Assembly (NCBI GenBank): GCA_900551525.1
Contig: URWD01000002.1
Span: forward strand, 1-64,000
Source of the DNA: an uncultured Mycoplasmatota bacterium
GTDB lineage: Bacteria > Bacillota_I > Bacilli_A > RF39 > UBA660
Direction of reading: 5' to 3'
DNA: 64,000 bases
Notes under the pieces: model-generated
Told to the model about the DNA's origin: nothing
The model's database searches: none
The model's input: only the letters and a program-made list of their open reading frames with translations
Position numbers and translations under genes: made by a program
Part shown: positions 18,563-27,078 of the stretch, one piece after another
How positions within the stretch are numbered: the stretch's first letter is position 1
How the letters are laid out: each line of letters opens with the position of its first letter

Positions 18563-18571
18563 GAGGAAATT

Positions 18572-19069
18572 ATGAAAGAATCGATGAGTGTAACATATAT
18601 ATTTCAAATAGTAATACTATTTATTCTATTATTTACAGCAATAATGGCTTTAACAATAAATAATTCCAACGCCTTTGGAATTAAAGACCAAATAGTAAAT
18701 ATATTAGAAGCAAATGGGGGAAATTACTTAGAAGACGGAAATTTAGATGAAGAAATAATAAATTTAATAGAAAGTACATCATATCGTACAACTGGAAAAT
18801 GCGATGAAGATTATCAAGGTTTTGATAGAACTGGAGCTGCTGTTTCATCTAATCAAGATGCATCAATATGCATAAAAGAAGTAAATGCAACAGATGGTGT
18901 AGATAATTATCTATCGGATATTTTTGGCACTGGTAAAGTTGCAACAGGTGATTTTATGCCAGGCAAATATTATCAAATAGTAGTATTTTTCCAATTAGAT
19001 TTACCAGTTGTAAAACAAGTTTATAATTTTAAATCTAAAGCTGAAACAAAAGTTATATACCAAAAATAA
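18572..19069 (+). CDS. TadE/F-like pseudopilin with TGKC motif (a)
   Basis: 165 residues. Short N-terminus, TM helix (about 9-30), extracellular domain containing TGKC, a later Cys and a beta-rich end with VVFFQLDLPVVKQV. The next gene has the same TGKC...C...FFRFNLPVIG plan, so they are tandem paralogs. Likely minor pilin-like components of the apparatus. AGGAGG RBS, 9-base gap to the gene before. Confidence 0.6.
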   Translation: MKESMSVTYIFQIVILFILLFTAIMALTINNSNAFGIKDQIVNILEANGGNYLEDGNLDEEIINLIESTSYRTTGKCDEDYQGFDRTGAAVSSNQDASICIKEVNATDGVDNYLSDIFGTGKVATGDFMPGKYYQIVVFFQLDLPVVKQVYNFKSKAETKVIYQK

Positions 19070-19082
19070 GGAGAGAAATTAA

Positions 19083-19535
19083 ATGAAAACAGTAAGTGAA
19101 TCAACATGGACATTTCAAATGATTATCTTCTTCATTCTAATATTTGCTTGTTTTCTAACTTTAGTTTTAAGTTATAATAAAGCTTATACAATAAAGAATC
19201 GTATGCTTAATATTATTGAAAAATATGAAGGTGTAACACCAACATCAGCTGAGCTAATAAATGACTACATATATAATAAAGGATATACCAATACTGGTAA
19301 ATGTCCAGAAAACTGGATGGGAGCAACAAATATAGATGGAGAATTTGAGTTATCAAAAAGTGATAACAGATATTTATATTGCTTTAAAAAAAGTTATAAA
19401 AATAATTTAGTATATTATGATGTAAAAGTTTTTTTTAGATTTAATTTACCTGTTATAGGTAGTATAGCAAACTATGAAATAGATGGAACAACAAAGACTT
19501 TTATAGGTGCAGAAGATCAAATAGAGGAGTATTAA
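19083..19535 (+). CDS. TadE/F-like pseudopilin with TGKC motif (b)
   Basis: 150 residues. TM helix at about 10-31; extracellular domain with TGKC and a second Cys in YLYCFKK; C-terminal VFFRFNLPVIGSI. Paralog of the preceding gene. AAGGAGAG RBS. The stop is one base from the start of the CpaE-like gene. Confidence 0.6.
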   Translation: MKTVSESTWTFQMIIFFILIFACFLTLVLSYNKAYTIKNRMLNIIEKYEGVTPTSAELINDYIYNKGYTNTGKCPENWMGATNIDGEFELSKSDNRYLYCFKKSYKNNLVYYDVKVFFRFNLPVIGSIANYEIDGTTKTFIGAEDQIEEY

Positions 19536-19536
19536 T

Positions 19537-20526
19537 ATGAATGTAATAGTATCAAATAAATATCAATCATTATTATCAAGTTTAAATATTGATGTAATTA
19601 AAAGTATAAATGGAGAATTTACAGTAGAAGAATTAGTAAGTCAATTTCAAAGTTTTTACTTTAATAAAATGATTATAGACATAACAGCAATAAAAGGTTA
19701 TGAAGAAATAACAGTAATGCAAAATTTATCTGTAAATTTTGATATGTCTAAAGTTATTTTATTACTAGATGATTCAGAAAAAGTTAATTCTCCAGTATAT
19801 ATATCACAATTAATATCTATGGGAATATACAATTTCACCAGTGATATAAATACAGTAAAATACCTAATAGATAATCCCAATCAATACAAAGATGTAGCAA
19901 ACTATCATAATATAAGTGGATTTAAGAAACCAGTATTAAATGAAAGATCTGTTGATAATACTCGTGGTAAAATGGGGCAAAAGATTATTGGCTTTAAAAA
20001 CATTACAGAACATGCTGGTGCAACAACACTAATATATTTGCTTAAATTACACTTAGAAAAGGCATATAATGTTAAAGCTGTAGAAATAGATAAAAATGAC
20101 TTTATATATTTTAATGATAATACACTTGAAAGTGTATCAAGTTTAGGTTTTAATGATTTTTTAAGTAATAATACCAATTATGATATAATTTTAGTTGATT
20201 TAAATGATGGAAACGTATCTGAGTACTGTCATGATATAATTTATTTAATTGAACCAGGTCTTATTAAATTAAATAAGTTAATTAGAGAAGACAATGCTAT
20301 ATTTACTAAATTAAATGAAAAAAAGATAGTTCTTAACAGAAGTGTACTTGACACAAAAGATGTACAAGACTTTGAAAAAGAAAGTGGAAGTAAAGTTTTT
20401 TTCAATATGCCTTGTTTAGATGATAAGTTAGATGATCAAATGGTAGTTAATGCTTTTTTAACAGCCTTAGGTTTTAGTAGAATTGATGCAAATGGAAGTT
20501 CAGGAATATTTAGTATATTCAAATAG
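19537..20526 (+). CDS. CpaE/TadZ-like protein with altered P-loop
   Basis: 329 residues. N-terminal receiver-like half (about 1-115) and a C-terminal MinD/ParA-like half beginning near 150. Where CpaE proteins have a deviant Walker A (KGGxGxT), this one reads ITEHAGATTL: GATT is kept but the signature lysine is gone. Later VDLNDG resembles Walker B and IVLNR the NKxD-like segment. TadZ/CpaE proteins place the Tad machine in the cell; this one may act without ATP hydrolysis. AGAGGAG RBS before ATG 19537. Confidence 0.7.
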   Translation: MNVIVSNKYQSLLSSLNIDVIKSINGEFTVEELVSQFQSFYFNKMIIDITAIKGYEEITVMQNLSVNFDMSKVILLLDDSEKVNSPVYISQLISMGIYNFTSDINTVKYLIDNPNQYKDVANYHNISGFKKPVLNERSVDNTRGKMGQKIIGFKNITEHAGATTLIYLLKLHLEKAYNVKAVEIDKNDFIYFNDNTLESVSSLGFNDFLSNNTNYDIILVDLNDGNVSEYCHDIIYLIEPGLIKLNKLIREDNAIFTKLNEKKIVLNRSVLDTKDVQDFEKESGSKVFFNMPCLDDKLDDQMVVNAFLTALGFSRIDANGSSGIFSIFK

Positions 20527-20540
20527 GGAGGTAATGGAAT

Positions 20541-20891
20541 ATGAATTTTTGTTATAAGACTGCAAGTGTATGGTTATTTATTGGTAAATTATTATTCATT
20601 TTAAAGATATTAATACCAATAGCTATTATAGTATTAGGAAGCATAGATTTAGGAAAAGCAGTAATTTCAAGTGATGATAAATCAATAAAAACAGCTAGTA
20701 CCAAGCTATTAAAAAGAATAGTAGCTGGAATATGCATTTTTTTCATACCAGTTATTATAAAAGTGTTATTTTCTATGATTGGCATTATAAGTGATGAAAT
20801 AAAAAATGACTATATAAATTGTATAAACTGCATTACAGATCCGTATAACAATTGTGATGCATCGTATGAAGGCAATATATACAAAAAATAA
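20541..20891 (+). CDS. Two-TM VirB2/T4SS-pilin-like protein with CxxC tail (family member 1)
   Basis: 116 residues. N-terminal Cys, TM1 (about 15-36) ending GSIDLGKAV, a short polar loop SSDDKS, an amphipathic stretch, TM2 with IFFIPVI, then a tail CINCITDPYNNC. Topology (two helices with a small loop, glycine after TM1, acidic loop) is like VirB2/TrbC and the T4SS pilin family, but similarity is weak and the cysteine tail is extra. Three other members occur in this window (20948, 44656, 45982). GGGAGGT RBS, 14 bases after the CpaE-like gene. Confidence 0.65.
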   Translation: MNFCYKTASVWLFIGKLLFILKILIPIAIIVLGSIDLGKAVISSDDKSIKTASTKLLKRIVAGICIFFIPVIIKVLFSMIGIISDEIKNDYINCINCITDPYNNCDASYEGNIYKK

Positions 20892-20920
20892 TTGACTTTA
20901 ATGTAAAATTAGGGTAAAAT
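20892..20920 (+). promoter_or_regulatory. Promoter of the last Tad-locus gene
   Basis: TTGACT (20892-20897), 17-base spacer, TAAAAT (20915-20920), then AAGGAGG at about 20933-20939. It starts right after the stop of the preceding family member, so gene 20948 can be expressed separately. Confidence 0.75.
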
Positions 20921-20947
20921 AAATATATACAGAAGGAGGAAAGTTTT

Positions 20948-21286
20948 ATGAATTTTTGTGAAGATGCTGGTTCAGTTTGGTATACTCTTGGAATGTTTAT
21001 GTTAGTATTCAAAGTTGTTATTCCAGTACTATTGATTGTTTTTGGAATGGTAGACTTAGGAAAAGCTGTAATATCAAGTGATGACAAAGCTGTATCAAAG
21101 GCTGCTAAAACATTATTAAATCGTGTTATAGCTGGGGTATGTATTTTCTTTATTCCAACTATTGTAGGATTAGTATTTAAAATGGTTGGGGCATTTGGTG
21201 AGGTTAAAAATCAATATGATTATTGTGCTGCATGCGTAAGTAATCCAACCGGTGATAAATGTTCAGGTATAAAAAATAATGGCTAA
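20948..21286 (+). CDS. Two-TM VirB2/T4SS-pilin-like protein with CxxC tail (family member 2)
   Basis: 112 residues. Same plan as its neighbour: Cys near the start, TM1 then GMVDLGKAVISSDDKAV, TM2 with CIFFIPTIVG, tail YDYCAACVSNPTGDKC. Strong own promoter and ribosome binding site suggest high expression, as expected of a structural subunit. A clear terminator follows. Confidence 0.65.
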   Translation: MNFCEDAGSVWYTLGMFMLVFKVVIPVLLIVFGMVDLGKAVISSDDKAVSKAAKTLLNRVIAGVCIFFIPTIVGLVFKMVGAFGEVKNQYDYCAACVSNPTGDKCSGIKNNG

Positions 21287-21310
21287 AAAAAATTAATAAT
21301 TTAAACTTAA

Positions 21311-21344
21311 CAAATGAGAAATTATTATTTCTCATTTGTTTTTT
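21311..21344 (+). terminator. Terminator of the Tad-like locus
   Basis: A perfect 12-bp stem (21311-21322 with 21327-21338), loop TATT, followed by TTTTTT. Confidence 0.88.
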
Positions 21345-21450
21345 ATTTATAAAATATTTGATAAAAGATAAAGTATTACAGAATGTCAATATATCATTTT
21401 AAATAATATTATACAAAATGTGTAGATATAACAAATTAAAATTAATTCAT

Positions 21451-21476
21451 AAAAAATAGAGCTTATTCAGCTCTAT
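21451..21476 (-). terminator. Terminator of the poly-Asn surface protein gene
   Basis: Read on the minus strand: ATAGAGCT, loop GAATA, AGCTCTAT, then six Ts (plus-strand A run 21451-21456). It overlaps the stop codon of the gene. Confidence 0.8.
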
Positions 21477-22989
21477 CTTCATATTCTCCAGTATAAGTAT
21501 ATCCTGCAAGTGATTTTTCTTTGCTCCATTTATATTCAAATGTTCTATGTGTCCAAGTATATTCAGTGTCAGTATCTATAATAGCATAGTCTTCATACTT
21601 AGATGCATTAGAAGCTAAATCCCATTTACATTTGCTTTCTCTTGTATAACTAACATCAAATTTCAATGGTACAAAATATACATTTTGACTTAAATTGCTA
21701 GCATAATATGGTGATACACCATTTAAATTTTTATAATTAATTGTAATTGTTGTAGCATAATTTCCTTCAGCTCTATTATAATAAGCTCCAGAAACTTCAA
21801 ATGTAAAGTTATTTTTCTTTAATGAAGTATTTCTAAATGTTGATGCATTATTTATTGCAACATTATATTTTCCAGTATTACCAGTCATATATAGGTTACC
21901 ACGATTGTTAATATAAGCTTGATAGTCAGTATTTGAATTACTGAAATAAGATTTACTATTGCCTACAATAGCAACACTATTAACATCACTAGGTAAATCT
22001 AGGAATTGAACTTCATAGTTATATTTACCAACTTTAGTAGTATCAGTAACATATCCAGTTGAATAATAAGTTTTTTCATATTCTTTACAATAATTATTAG
22101 TTTCTACCAATTGTTTTTTATTTTCAGCATTAGAAGCATTAGAGTAACCGTTTTCCCAATCACTATATTTTACATATTTATAATATCTAACCTTGGTAGG
22201 TGTAGGATTAGGTTTGTTGTTATCGTTATTATTATTATTATTATTGTTATTGTTATTATTATTGTTATTGTTGCAATTTGTTTGACAACAACCATTTGAA
22301 CAAGTTATTTTTATTGTAACCTTAGTAGTAACTGTTGTTTTAGTACTTGTACTAGTGCTTGAACTATTTCCTTTACTAGTATTAGTATTATTTGAACTAT
22401 TGTTACTATTTGTATTATTGTTAGTATTACTATTATTCTTATTTGTATTAGAATTTGTATTATTAGAGTTATTATTGTTGTTATTGTTATTATCAACAAC
22501 ATCAGTATTAGTTTTTGTATTATCTACTGTACAAGTTCCATTATCACATGAAGTCTTTTCAATAGTAGTAACAATAAAGTCTGATTGTTTTCCACAAGTT
22601 AAACTAACTTTTAATGCATAATTACCATCAGCAGTTTTAGTAGTTTGAATGTAACTTGAATTATTATCACAAGTTTTACCATCGTTAGTAAAATCGATTA
22701 ATAACTTTTGGTTAATCATTTGTGCTAGTGTTACTTTTTCAGTTGCACCAACTTTTTCAGGTAATTTTGATTTTGTGAAATATTCAAATGCTGCAGTTTT
22801 CATAGTGTTTATATTATTAATATATTTACTATTACTATCAGCTAATGTGTTACTAGATTTAGTTGAACTATTGCCGGTTACTTTAACAAATATCCAACCA
22901 GCTATAAACACAATAACTGCAAGAATCACAAGTTTAATTGCAAGTGATCCCCAATTTAAACTTAAACTTTTCTTTCCATCTTCGTACAT
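21463..22989 (-). CDS. Membrane-anchored surface protein with poly-Asn linker
   Basis: 508 residues from ATG 22989 (MYEDGKKSLSLNWGS), chosen because AAGGGGG lies just upstream; an in-frame ATG at 23007 would add six residues that encode this RBS. TM anchor at about 19-39. Residues 55-160 look like a pseudopilin-type globular domain (MKTAAFEYFTKSKLPEKV, then a Cys pair around SYIQ and VSLTC). A long Asn/Thr/Ser linker (about 165-270) contains pure Asn runs and a small Cys cluster (CSNGCCQTNC). A Tyr-rich C-terminal domain of about 230 residues follows. Convergent with the Tad-like locus and possibly functionally linked to it (inference). Function unknown. Confidence 0.6.
   Translation of the reverse strand: MYEDGKKSLSLNWGSLAIKLVILAVIVFIAGWIFVKVTGNSSTKSSNTLADSNSKYINNINTMKTAAFEYFTKSKLPEKVGATEKVTLAQMINQKLLIDFTNDGKTCDNNSSYIQTTKTADGNYALKVSLTCGKQSDFIVTTIEKTSCDNGTCTVDNTKTNTDVVDNNNNNNNNSNNTNSNTNKNNSNTNNNTNSNNSSNNTNTSKGNSSSTSTSTKTTVTTKVTIKITCSNGCCQTNCNNNNNNNNNNNNNNNNDNNKPNPTPTKVRYYKYVKYSDWENGYSNASNAENKKQLVETNNYCKEYEKTYYSTGYVTDTTKVGKYNYEVQFLDLPSDVNSVAIVGNSKSYFSNSNTDYQAYINNRGNLYMTGNTGKYNVAINNASTFRNTSLKKNNFTFEVSGAYYNRAEGNYATTITINYKNLNGVSPYYASNLSQNVYFVPLKFDVSYTRESKCKWDLASNASKYEDYAIIDTDTEYTWTHRTFEYKWSKEKSLAGYTYTGEYEDRAE
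22217..22273. repeat. Trinucleotide tract encoding poly-Asn
   Basis: TTA/TTG triplets on the plus strand (AAT/AAC on the coding strand) run almost without interruption, giving about 16 Asn in a row. A second, less pure tract lies at about 22390-22497. Slippage by whole triplets would change linker length without a frameshift. Confidence 0.8.
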
Positions 22990-23170
22990 ATAACGTACCC
23001 CCTTCATTTGGAAAATCCTCTTTTCCTTTAAGTCGCCATTATTTTACCATAAAATATTCATTTTGTCAAATTTTATGCAATAAAAATTGTGGTATTTACA
23101 ATAATTATATACTTTTGAAAAACTAATATTAAATATCTTTCTTAAAAAGTATATTTTGAAAGAATATTAC

Positions 23171-23200
23171 TTGACTACAAATATATGTTTGTGATATATT
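23171..23200 (+). promoter_or_regulatory. Promoter of uvrA
   Basis: TTGACT (23171-23176), 18-base spacer, TATATT (23195-23200), upstream of the uvrA RBS. Confidence 0.6.
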
Positions 23201-23256
23201 ATTTCTGCATGAAAATTATCTTTTTGTGTCAAAATATGAAAAAGAGGTGTTTACTT

Positions 23257-26061
23257 ATGAATAATGATAAAATAATAATAAAAGGAGCTAGAGAAAACAA
23301 TTTAAAAAATGTAGATTTAGAAATTCCTAAAAATAAGTTAGTTGTTATGACCGGAGTATCAGGTTCAGGAAAAAGTAGTTTAGCATTCGATACTATTTAT
23401 GCGGAAGGACAACGAAGATATGTAGAAAGTTTATCTGCTTATGCCCGTCAATTTATTGGTGTAAATGAAAAACCAGATGTAGACTCTATTGAAGGATTAT
23501 CACCATCAATATCAATTGACCAAAAATCTACAAACAAAAATCCACGTTCAACTGTAGGTACTATAACTGAAATCTATGATTATTTACGTCTTTTATTTGC
23601 TAGAATTGGTAGACCTTACTGTCCAACACATCATACACCAATTAAAAGTCAAAGTATTGAAGAAATGACTAATAAAGTAATGGAATACAAAGGAAAAACA
23701 GTTACTATATTAGCACCTGTAGTTCATGGCGAAAAGGGAACACATAAAGATTTATTTGATGAACTTCGTAAAGAAGGTTTTACACGTGTTCGCGTAAATG
23801 GCAAAAATATGAGTTTAAATGAAGAAATAACTCTAGAAAAAAATATTAAAGACAATATAGATATTATAATAGATAAAATTACTGTAGATAATGAAGAATA
23901 TAGCAGAATATTTGAAGCCGTAGAAACAAGCACCAAGAAAGCTGATGGTAAAGTAGTATTACTAGTTGATGATGAAGAAATATTCATGAGTGAAAAATAT
24001 GCTTGTGAAATATGTAATTATTCAATACCAGAACTAGAACCAAGATTATTTTCATTTAATGCCCCATACGGAGCTTGTGAAGAATGTAAAGGCTTAGGTA
24101 CAAAGCTTCATATCAGTAAAGATTTACTAATACCAGATCCTAATAAATCTTTAGTGGAAGGTGCCATATCTGCTTTAAGTATGGATTCAAATATGTACTT
24201 TACACAAATAGAAACAGTATGTAAAAGGTATGATATCAATATGTTTGCACCTGTAAAAGACATTCCTGAAGAAAAATTAAACTATATATTATATGGTACA
24301 AATGAAATTCTTGAATTTAAATATGTATCCAAAAATGGTAGTACCAGAAATACAAAAGGTACATATGAAGGTGTAATTCCAACACTAGAAAGAAGATATG
24401 TTGAAACAAAAAGTGGATGGATCAGGGAATGGCTTCAAGGGTATATGATTGAAACAGAGTGTCCAGTTTGTAAAGGAAAAAGATTACAAAAATCAGTATT
24501 ATCTATATATATTAATGATAAGAATATTTTTGATATGTGTGATATGTCTATAAGTGACTTACTTGATTTTGTTAAAAAGTTAAAACTAAATAACGAAGAA
24601 AAAGAAATAAGTAACCTTATATTAAAAGAAATAATTTCTAGACTAGAGTTTTTAAATAACGTTGGTTTATCATATTTAACTTTAACAAGAAGTGCAGGAA
24701 CATTATCTGGTGGGGAAGCACAAAGAATAAGACTTGCCACTCAAATTGGTTCAAAATTATCTGGTGTTTTATATGTTCTTGATGAACCAAGTATAGGGCT
24801 ACATCAAAAAGATAATGAACGTTTAATTAATTCATTAAAAGAAATGCGTGACTTAGGTAATTCACTAATTGTTGTTGAGCATGATACAGATACTATGCTA
24901 GCATCAGACTATTTAGTAGATGTAGGACCTGGCGCAGGTGAATATGGTGGACAAATTATGGCAGCAGGAACACCTGAAGAAGTTATGAAAAATCCAAATA
25001 GTTTAACAGGAAAATATCTAAGCGGAGAGTTAAAAATAGAAGTTCCAGAAAAACGAAGAAAAGGTAATGGTTTAAAAATTAGTATTAAAGGTGCCAAAGA
25101 AAATAATTTGAAAAATGTAAATGTAGATATTCCTCTTAATAAATTAGTTGTTGTAACTGGTGTATCAGGTTCAGGTAAATCTTCACTCATCAATGAGGTA
25201 TTATATAAAAAACTAGCATCAGAAATTTATAAAAGCAAAGTAGTTCCTGGAGCATGTAAAGAAATAACTGGTCTTGAAAATATTGATAAAGTAATTCAAA
25301 TAACTCAAGATGCTATAGGTAGAACCCCAAGAAGTAATCCAGCAACCTACGTTGGAGTATTTGATGATATTAGAGATTTATTTTCTCAAACAAAAGAAGC
25401 CAAAATGCGAGGCTATGACAAAGGACGTTTCTCATTTAATGTAAAAGGCGGAAGATGTGAAAATTGTTGGGGAGACGGTGTTAAAAAAATTGAAATGCAT
25501 TTCCTAGCAGATGTTTATGTTCCATGTGATGTATGTAAAGGTAAAAGATATAATAGAGAAACTCTGGAAATAAAGTATAAAGGCAAAAACATAAGTGAAG
25601 TTTTAGATATGAGAGTAAGTGAAGCACTAGAATTTTTTGAAAATGTTCCGAAAATTTACAATAAATTAAAAGTAATGATGGATGTTGGACTTTCATACAT
25701 TAAATTAGGACAATCAGCACCTACATTATCAGGTGGGGAAGCCGGTCGTGTAAAGCTTGCAAAAGAACTTCAAAAAAAAGCAACAGGAAAATCAATATTT
25801 ATACTTGATGAACCAACAACAGGACTTCATTCTGATGATATCAAAAAACTATTAGTTATCCTAAATAGAATTGTGGATAACGGAGATACAGTTATAGTAA
25901 TTGAACACAACCTAGATGTTATAAAAGTGGCAGATCACATTATAGATTTAGGCCCAGATGGTGGTAAATATGGAGGAAAAATCATTGCAACAGGAACTCC
26001 AGAACAAGTTGCAAAATGCAAGGGTTCATATACAGGTGAATTTTTAGCCAAAATACTATAG
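23257..26061 (+). CDS. uvrA: Excinuclease ABC subunit UvrA
   Basis: 934 residues from ATG 23257 (MNNDKIIIKGARENNLKN), preferred over an upstream in-frame ATG at 23185 because AAGAGGTG precedes it and the family starts here. Two ABC ATPase modules: Walker A GVSGSGKSSL twice, signatures TLSGGEAQRIRLA and TLSGGEAGRVKLA, and two zinc-finger pairs (CEIC..CEEC and CENC..CDVC). UvrA is the damage-sensing subunit of nucleotide excision repair, working with UvrB. Full family length. Confidence 0.97.
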   Translation: MNNDKIIIKGARENNLKNVDLEIPKNKLVVMTGVSGSGKSSLAFDTIYAEGQRRYVESLSAYARQFIGVNEKPDVDSIEGLSPSISIDQKSTNKNPRSTVGTITEIYDYLRLLFARIGRPYCPTHHTPIKSQSIEEMTNKVMEYKGKTVTILAPVVHGEKGTHKDLFDELRKEGFTRVRVNGKNMSLNEEITLEKNIKDNIDIIIDKITVDNEEYSRIFEAVETSTKKADGKVVLLVDDEEIFMSEKYACEICNYSIPELEPRLFSFNAPYGACEECKGLGTKLHISKDLLIPDPNKSLVEGAISALSMDSNMYFTQIETVCKRYDINMFAPVKDIPEEKLNYILYGTNEILEFKYVSKNGSTRNTKGTYEGVIPTLERRYVETKSGWIREWLQGYMIETECPVCKGKRLQKSVLSIYINDKNIFDMCDMSISDLLDFVKKLKLNNEEKEISNLILKEIISRLEFLNNVGLSYLTLTRSAGTLSGGEAQRIRLATQIGSKLSGVLYVLDEPSIGLHQKDNERLINSLKEMRDLGNSLIVVEHDTDTMLASDYLVDVGPGAGEYGGQIMAAGTPEEVMKNPNSLTGKYLSGELKIEVPEKRRKGNGLKISIKGAKENNLKNVNVDIPLNKLVVVTGVSGSGKSSLINEVLYKKLASEIYKSKVVPGACKEITGLENIDKVIQITQDAIGRTPRSNPATYVGVFDDIRDLFSQTKEAKMRGYDKGRFSFNVKGGRCENCWGDGVKKIEMHFLADVYVPCDVCKGKRYNRETLEIKYKGKNISEVLDMRVSEALEFFENVPKIYNKLKVMMDVGLSYIKLGQSAPTLSGGEAGRVKLAKELQKKATGKSIFILDEPTTGLHSDDIKKLLVILNRIVDNGDTVIVIEHNLDVIKVADHIIDLGPDGGKYGGKIIATGTPEQVAKCKGSYTGEFLAKIL

Positions 26062-26096
26062 TAATGAAATTTTCTAAAATATGATATTTTTATTAA

Positions 26097-26131
26097 GCAC
26101 TACACTTCTATTAAAATGTGTAGTGTTTTTT
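26097..26131 (+). terminator. Terminator after uvrA
   Basis: CACTACAC pairs with GTGTAGTG (26098-26105 and 26118-26125), followed by six Ts. Confidence 0.85.
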
Positions 26132-26257
26132 CTAGAATAAAGTTTTATTAATAAGAAACAACTTTAAAATGTAAAATTTTACATAAAATTATAAATACGA
26201 TATTAATAATAGATAAATTTAAAAAAATTTGTTACAATATTAATGGAGAGTGAATTT

Positions 26258-27067
26258 ATGAATAAATATATTTTTGAAATTGGCAATTTTAAATTAGAAT
26301 GGTATTCAGCCTTAATAATAGTTGCAGCTATGATTGGTATAACAATGGTTTTAAAAGAAGCCAAAAGATACAAATATCCAACTGAATTTGTTTTTAACAT
26401 GATATTCTGGGCCATAATATTTGGTATTATCGGGGCTAGAGCATATTATGTATTATTCAATTTGGAATTATATGATAGTTTTTGGGAAGCTTGTAAAATC
26501 TGGGAAGGTGGACTTGCTATTCATGGAGGTATAATTGCTGGAGTTTTGGTTATTCTATTATATTGTAAGAAATATAAAGTAAGAAGTATCAGAATGTTTG
26601 ACTTTTTAGCCCCAGCTATGCTTCTTGCACAAGCAATAGGTAGATGGGGAAATTTCTTTAATGGTGAAGCTCATGGACCTGCAACAACACTAGCCCATCT
26701 ACAAAATTTACATATTCCAGAATTTATTATAAATGGTATGAATATTGATGGAATATACTATACCCCAACATTTTTATATGAATCAATTTGGTGTCTAGTA
26801 GGACTTTTACTACTTCTTATAATAAGAAGATTAAAGATTACCAAAGTTGGTCAACCATTTGCGTTATATTTAATGTGGTACGGACTAGGTCGCTTTATAA
26901 TTGAGTCAATGCGAACTGACTCTTTAATGTTAGGTGGTTTCAAAATGGCACAAATAGTATCTGTAATAATGATTTTTATAGGATTAATAATTATTATGAT
27001 TACTGGTAGAAAAGGTCGATATGAAGATTTATATGATCAAGATGAAAATGAGGTAATAAGGTTCTAA
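26258..27067 (+). CDS. lgt: Prolipoprotein diacylglyceryl transferase
   Basis: 269 residues from ATG 26258, preceded by GGAGAG; the in-frame ATG at 26243 would overlap it. Multi-pass membrane protein with the Lgt signatures GGLAIHGG and GRWGNFFNGEAHG, plus a GLGRFIIESMR segment near the end. It transfers diacylglycerol to the lipobox cysteine of lipoproteins, such as the one encoded at 44656. Followed 11 bases later by trxB. Confidence 0.95.
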   Translation: MNKYIFEIGNFKLEWYSALIIVAAMIGITMVLKEAKRYKYPTEFVFNMIFWAIIFGIIGARAYYVLFNLELYDSFWEACKIWEGGLAIHGGIIAGVLVILLYCKKYKVRSIRMFDFLAPAMLLAQAIGRWGNFFNGEAHGPATTLAHLQNLHIPEFIINGMNIDGIYYTPTFLYESIWCLVGLLLLLIIRRLKITKVGQPFALYLMWYGLGRFIIESMRTDSLMLGGFKMAQIVSVIMIFIGLIIIMITGRKGRYEDLYDQDENEVIRF

Positions 27068-27078
27068 GGAGGAATTTT

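Noticed and set aside
22311..22621. Leu/Val-rich or Ile-rich open frames opposite or out of frame with the poly-Asn gene
   Set aside because: They are by-products of the AAT/AAC triplet tract and have no ribosome binding sites.
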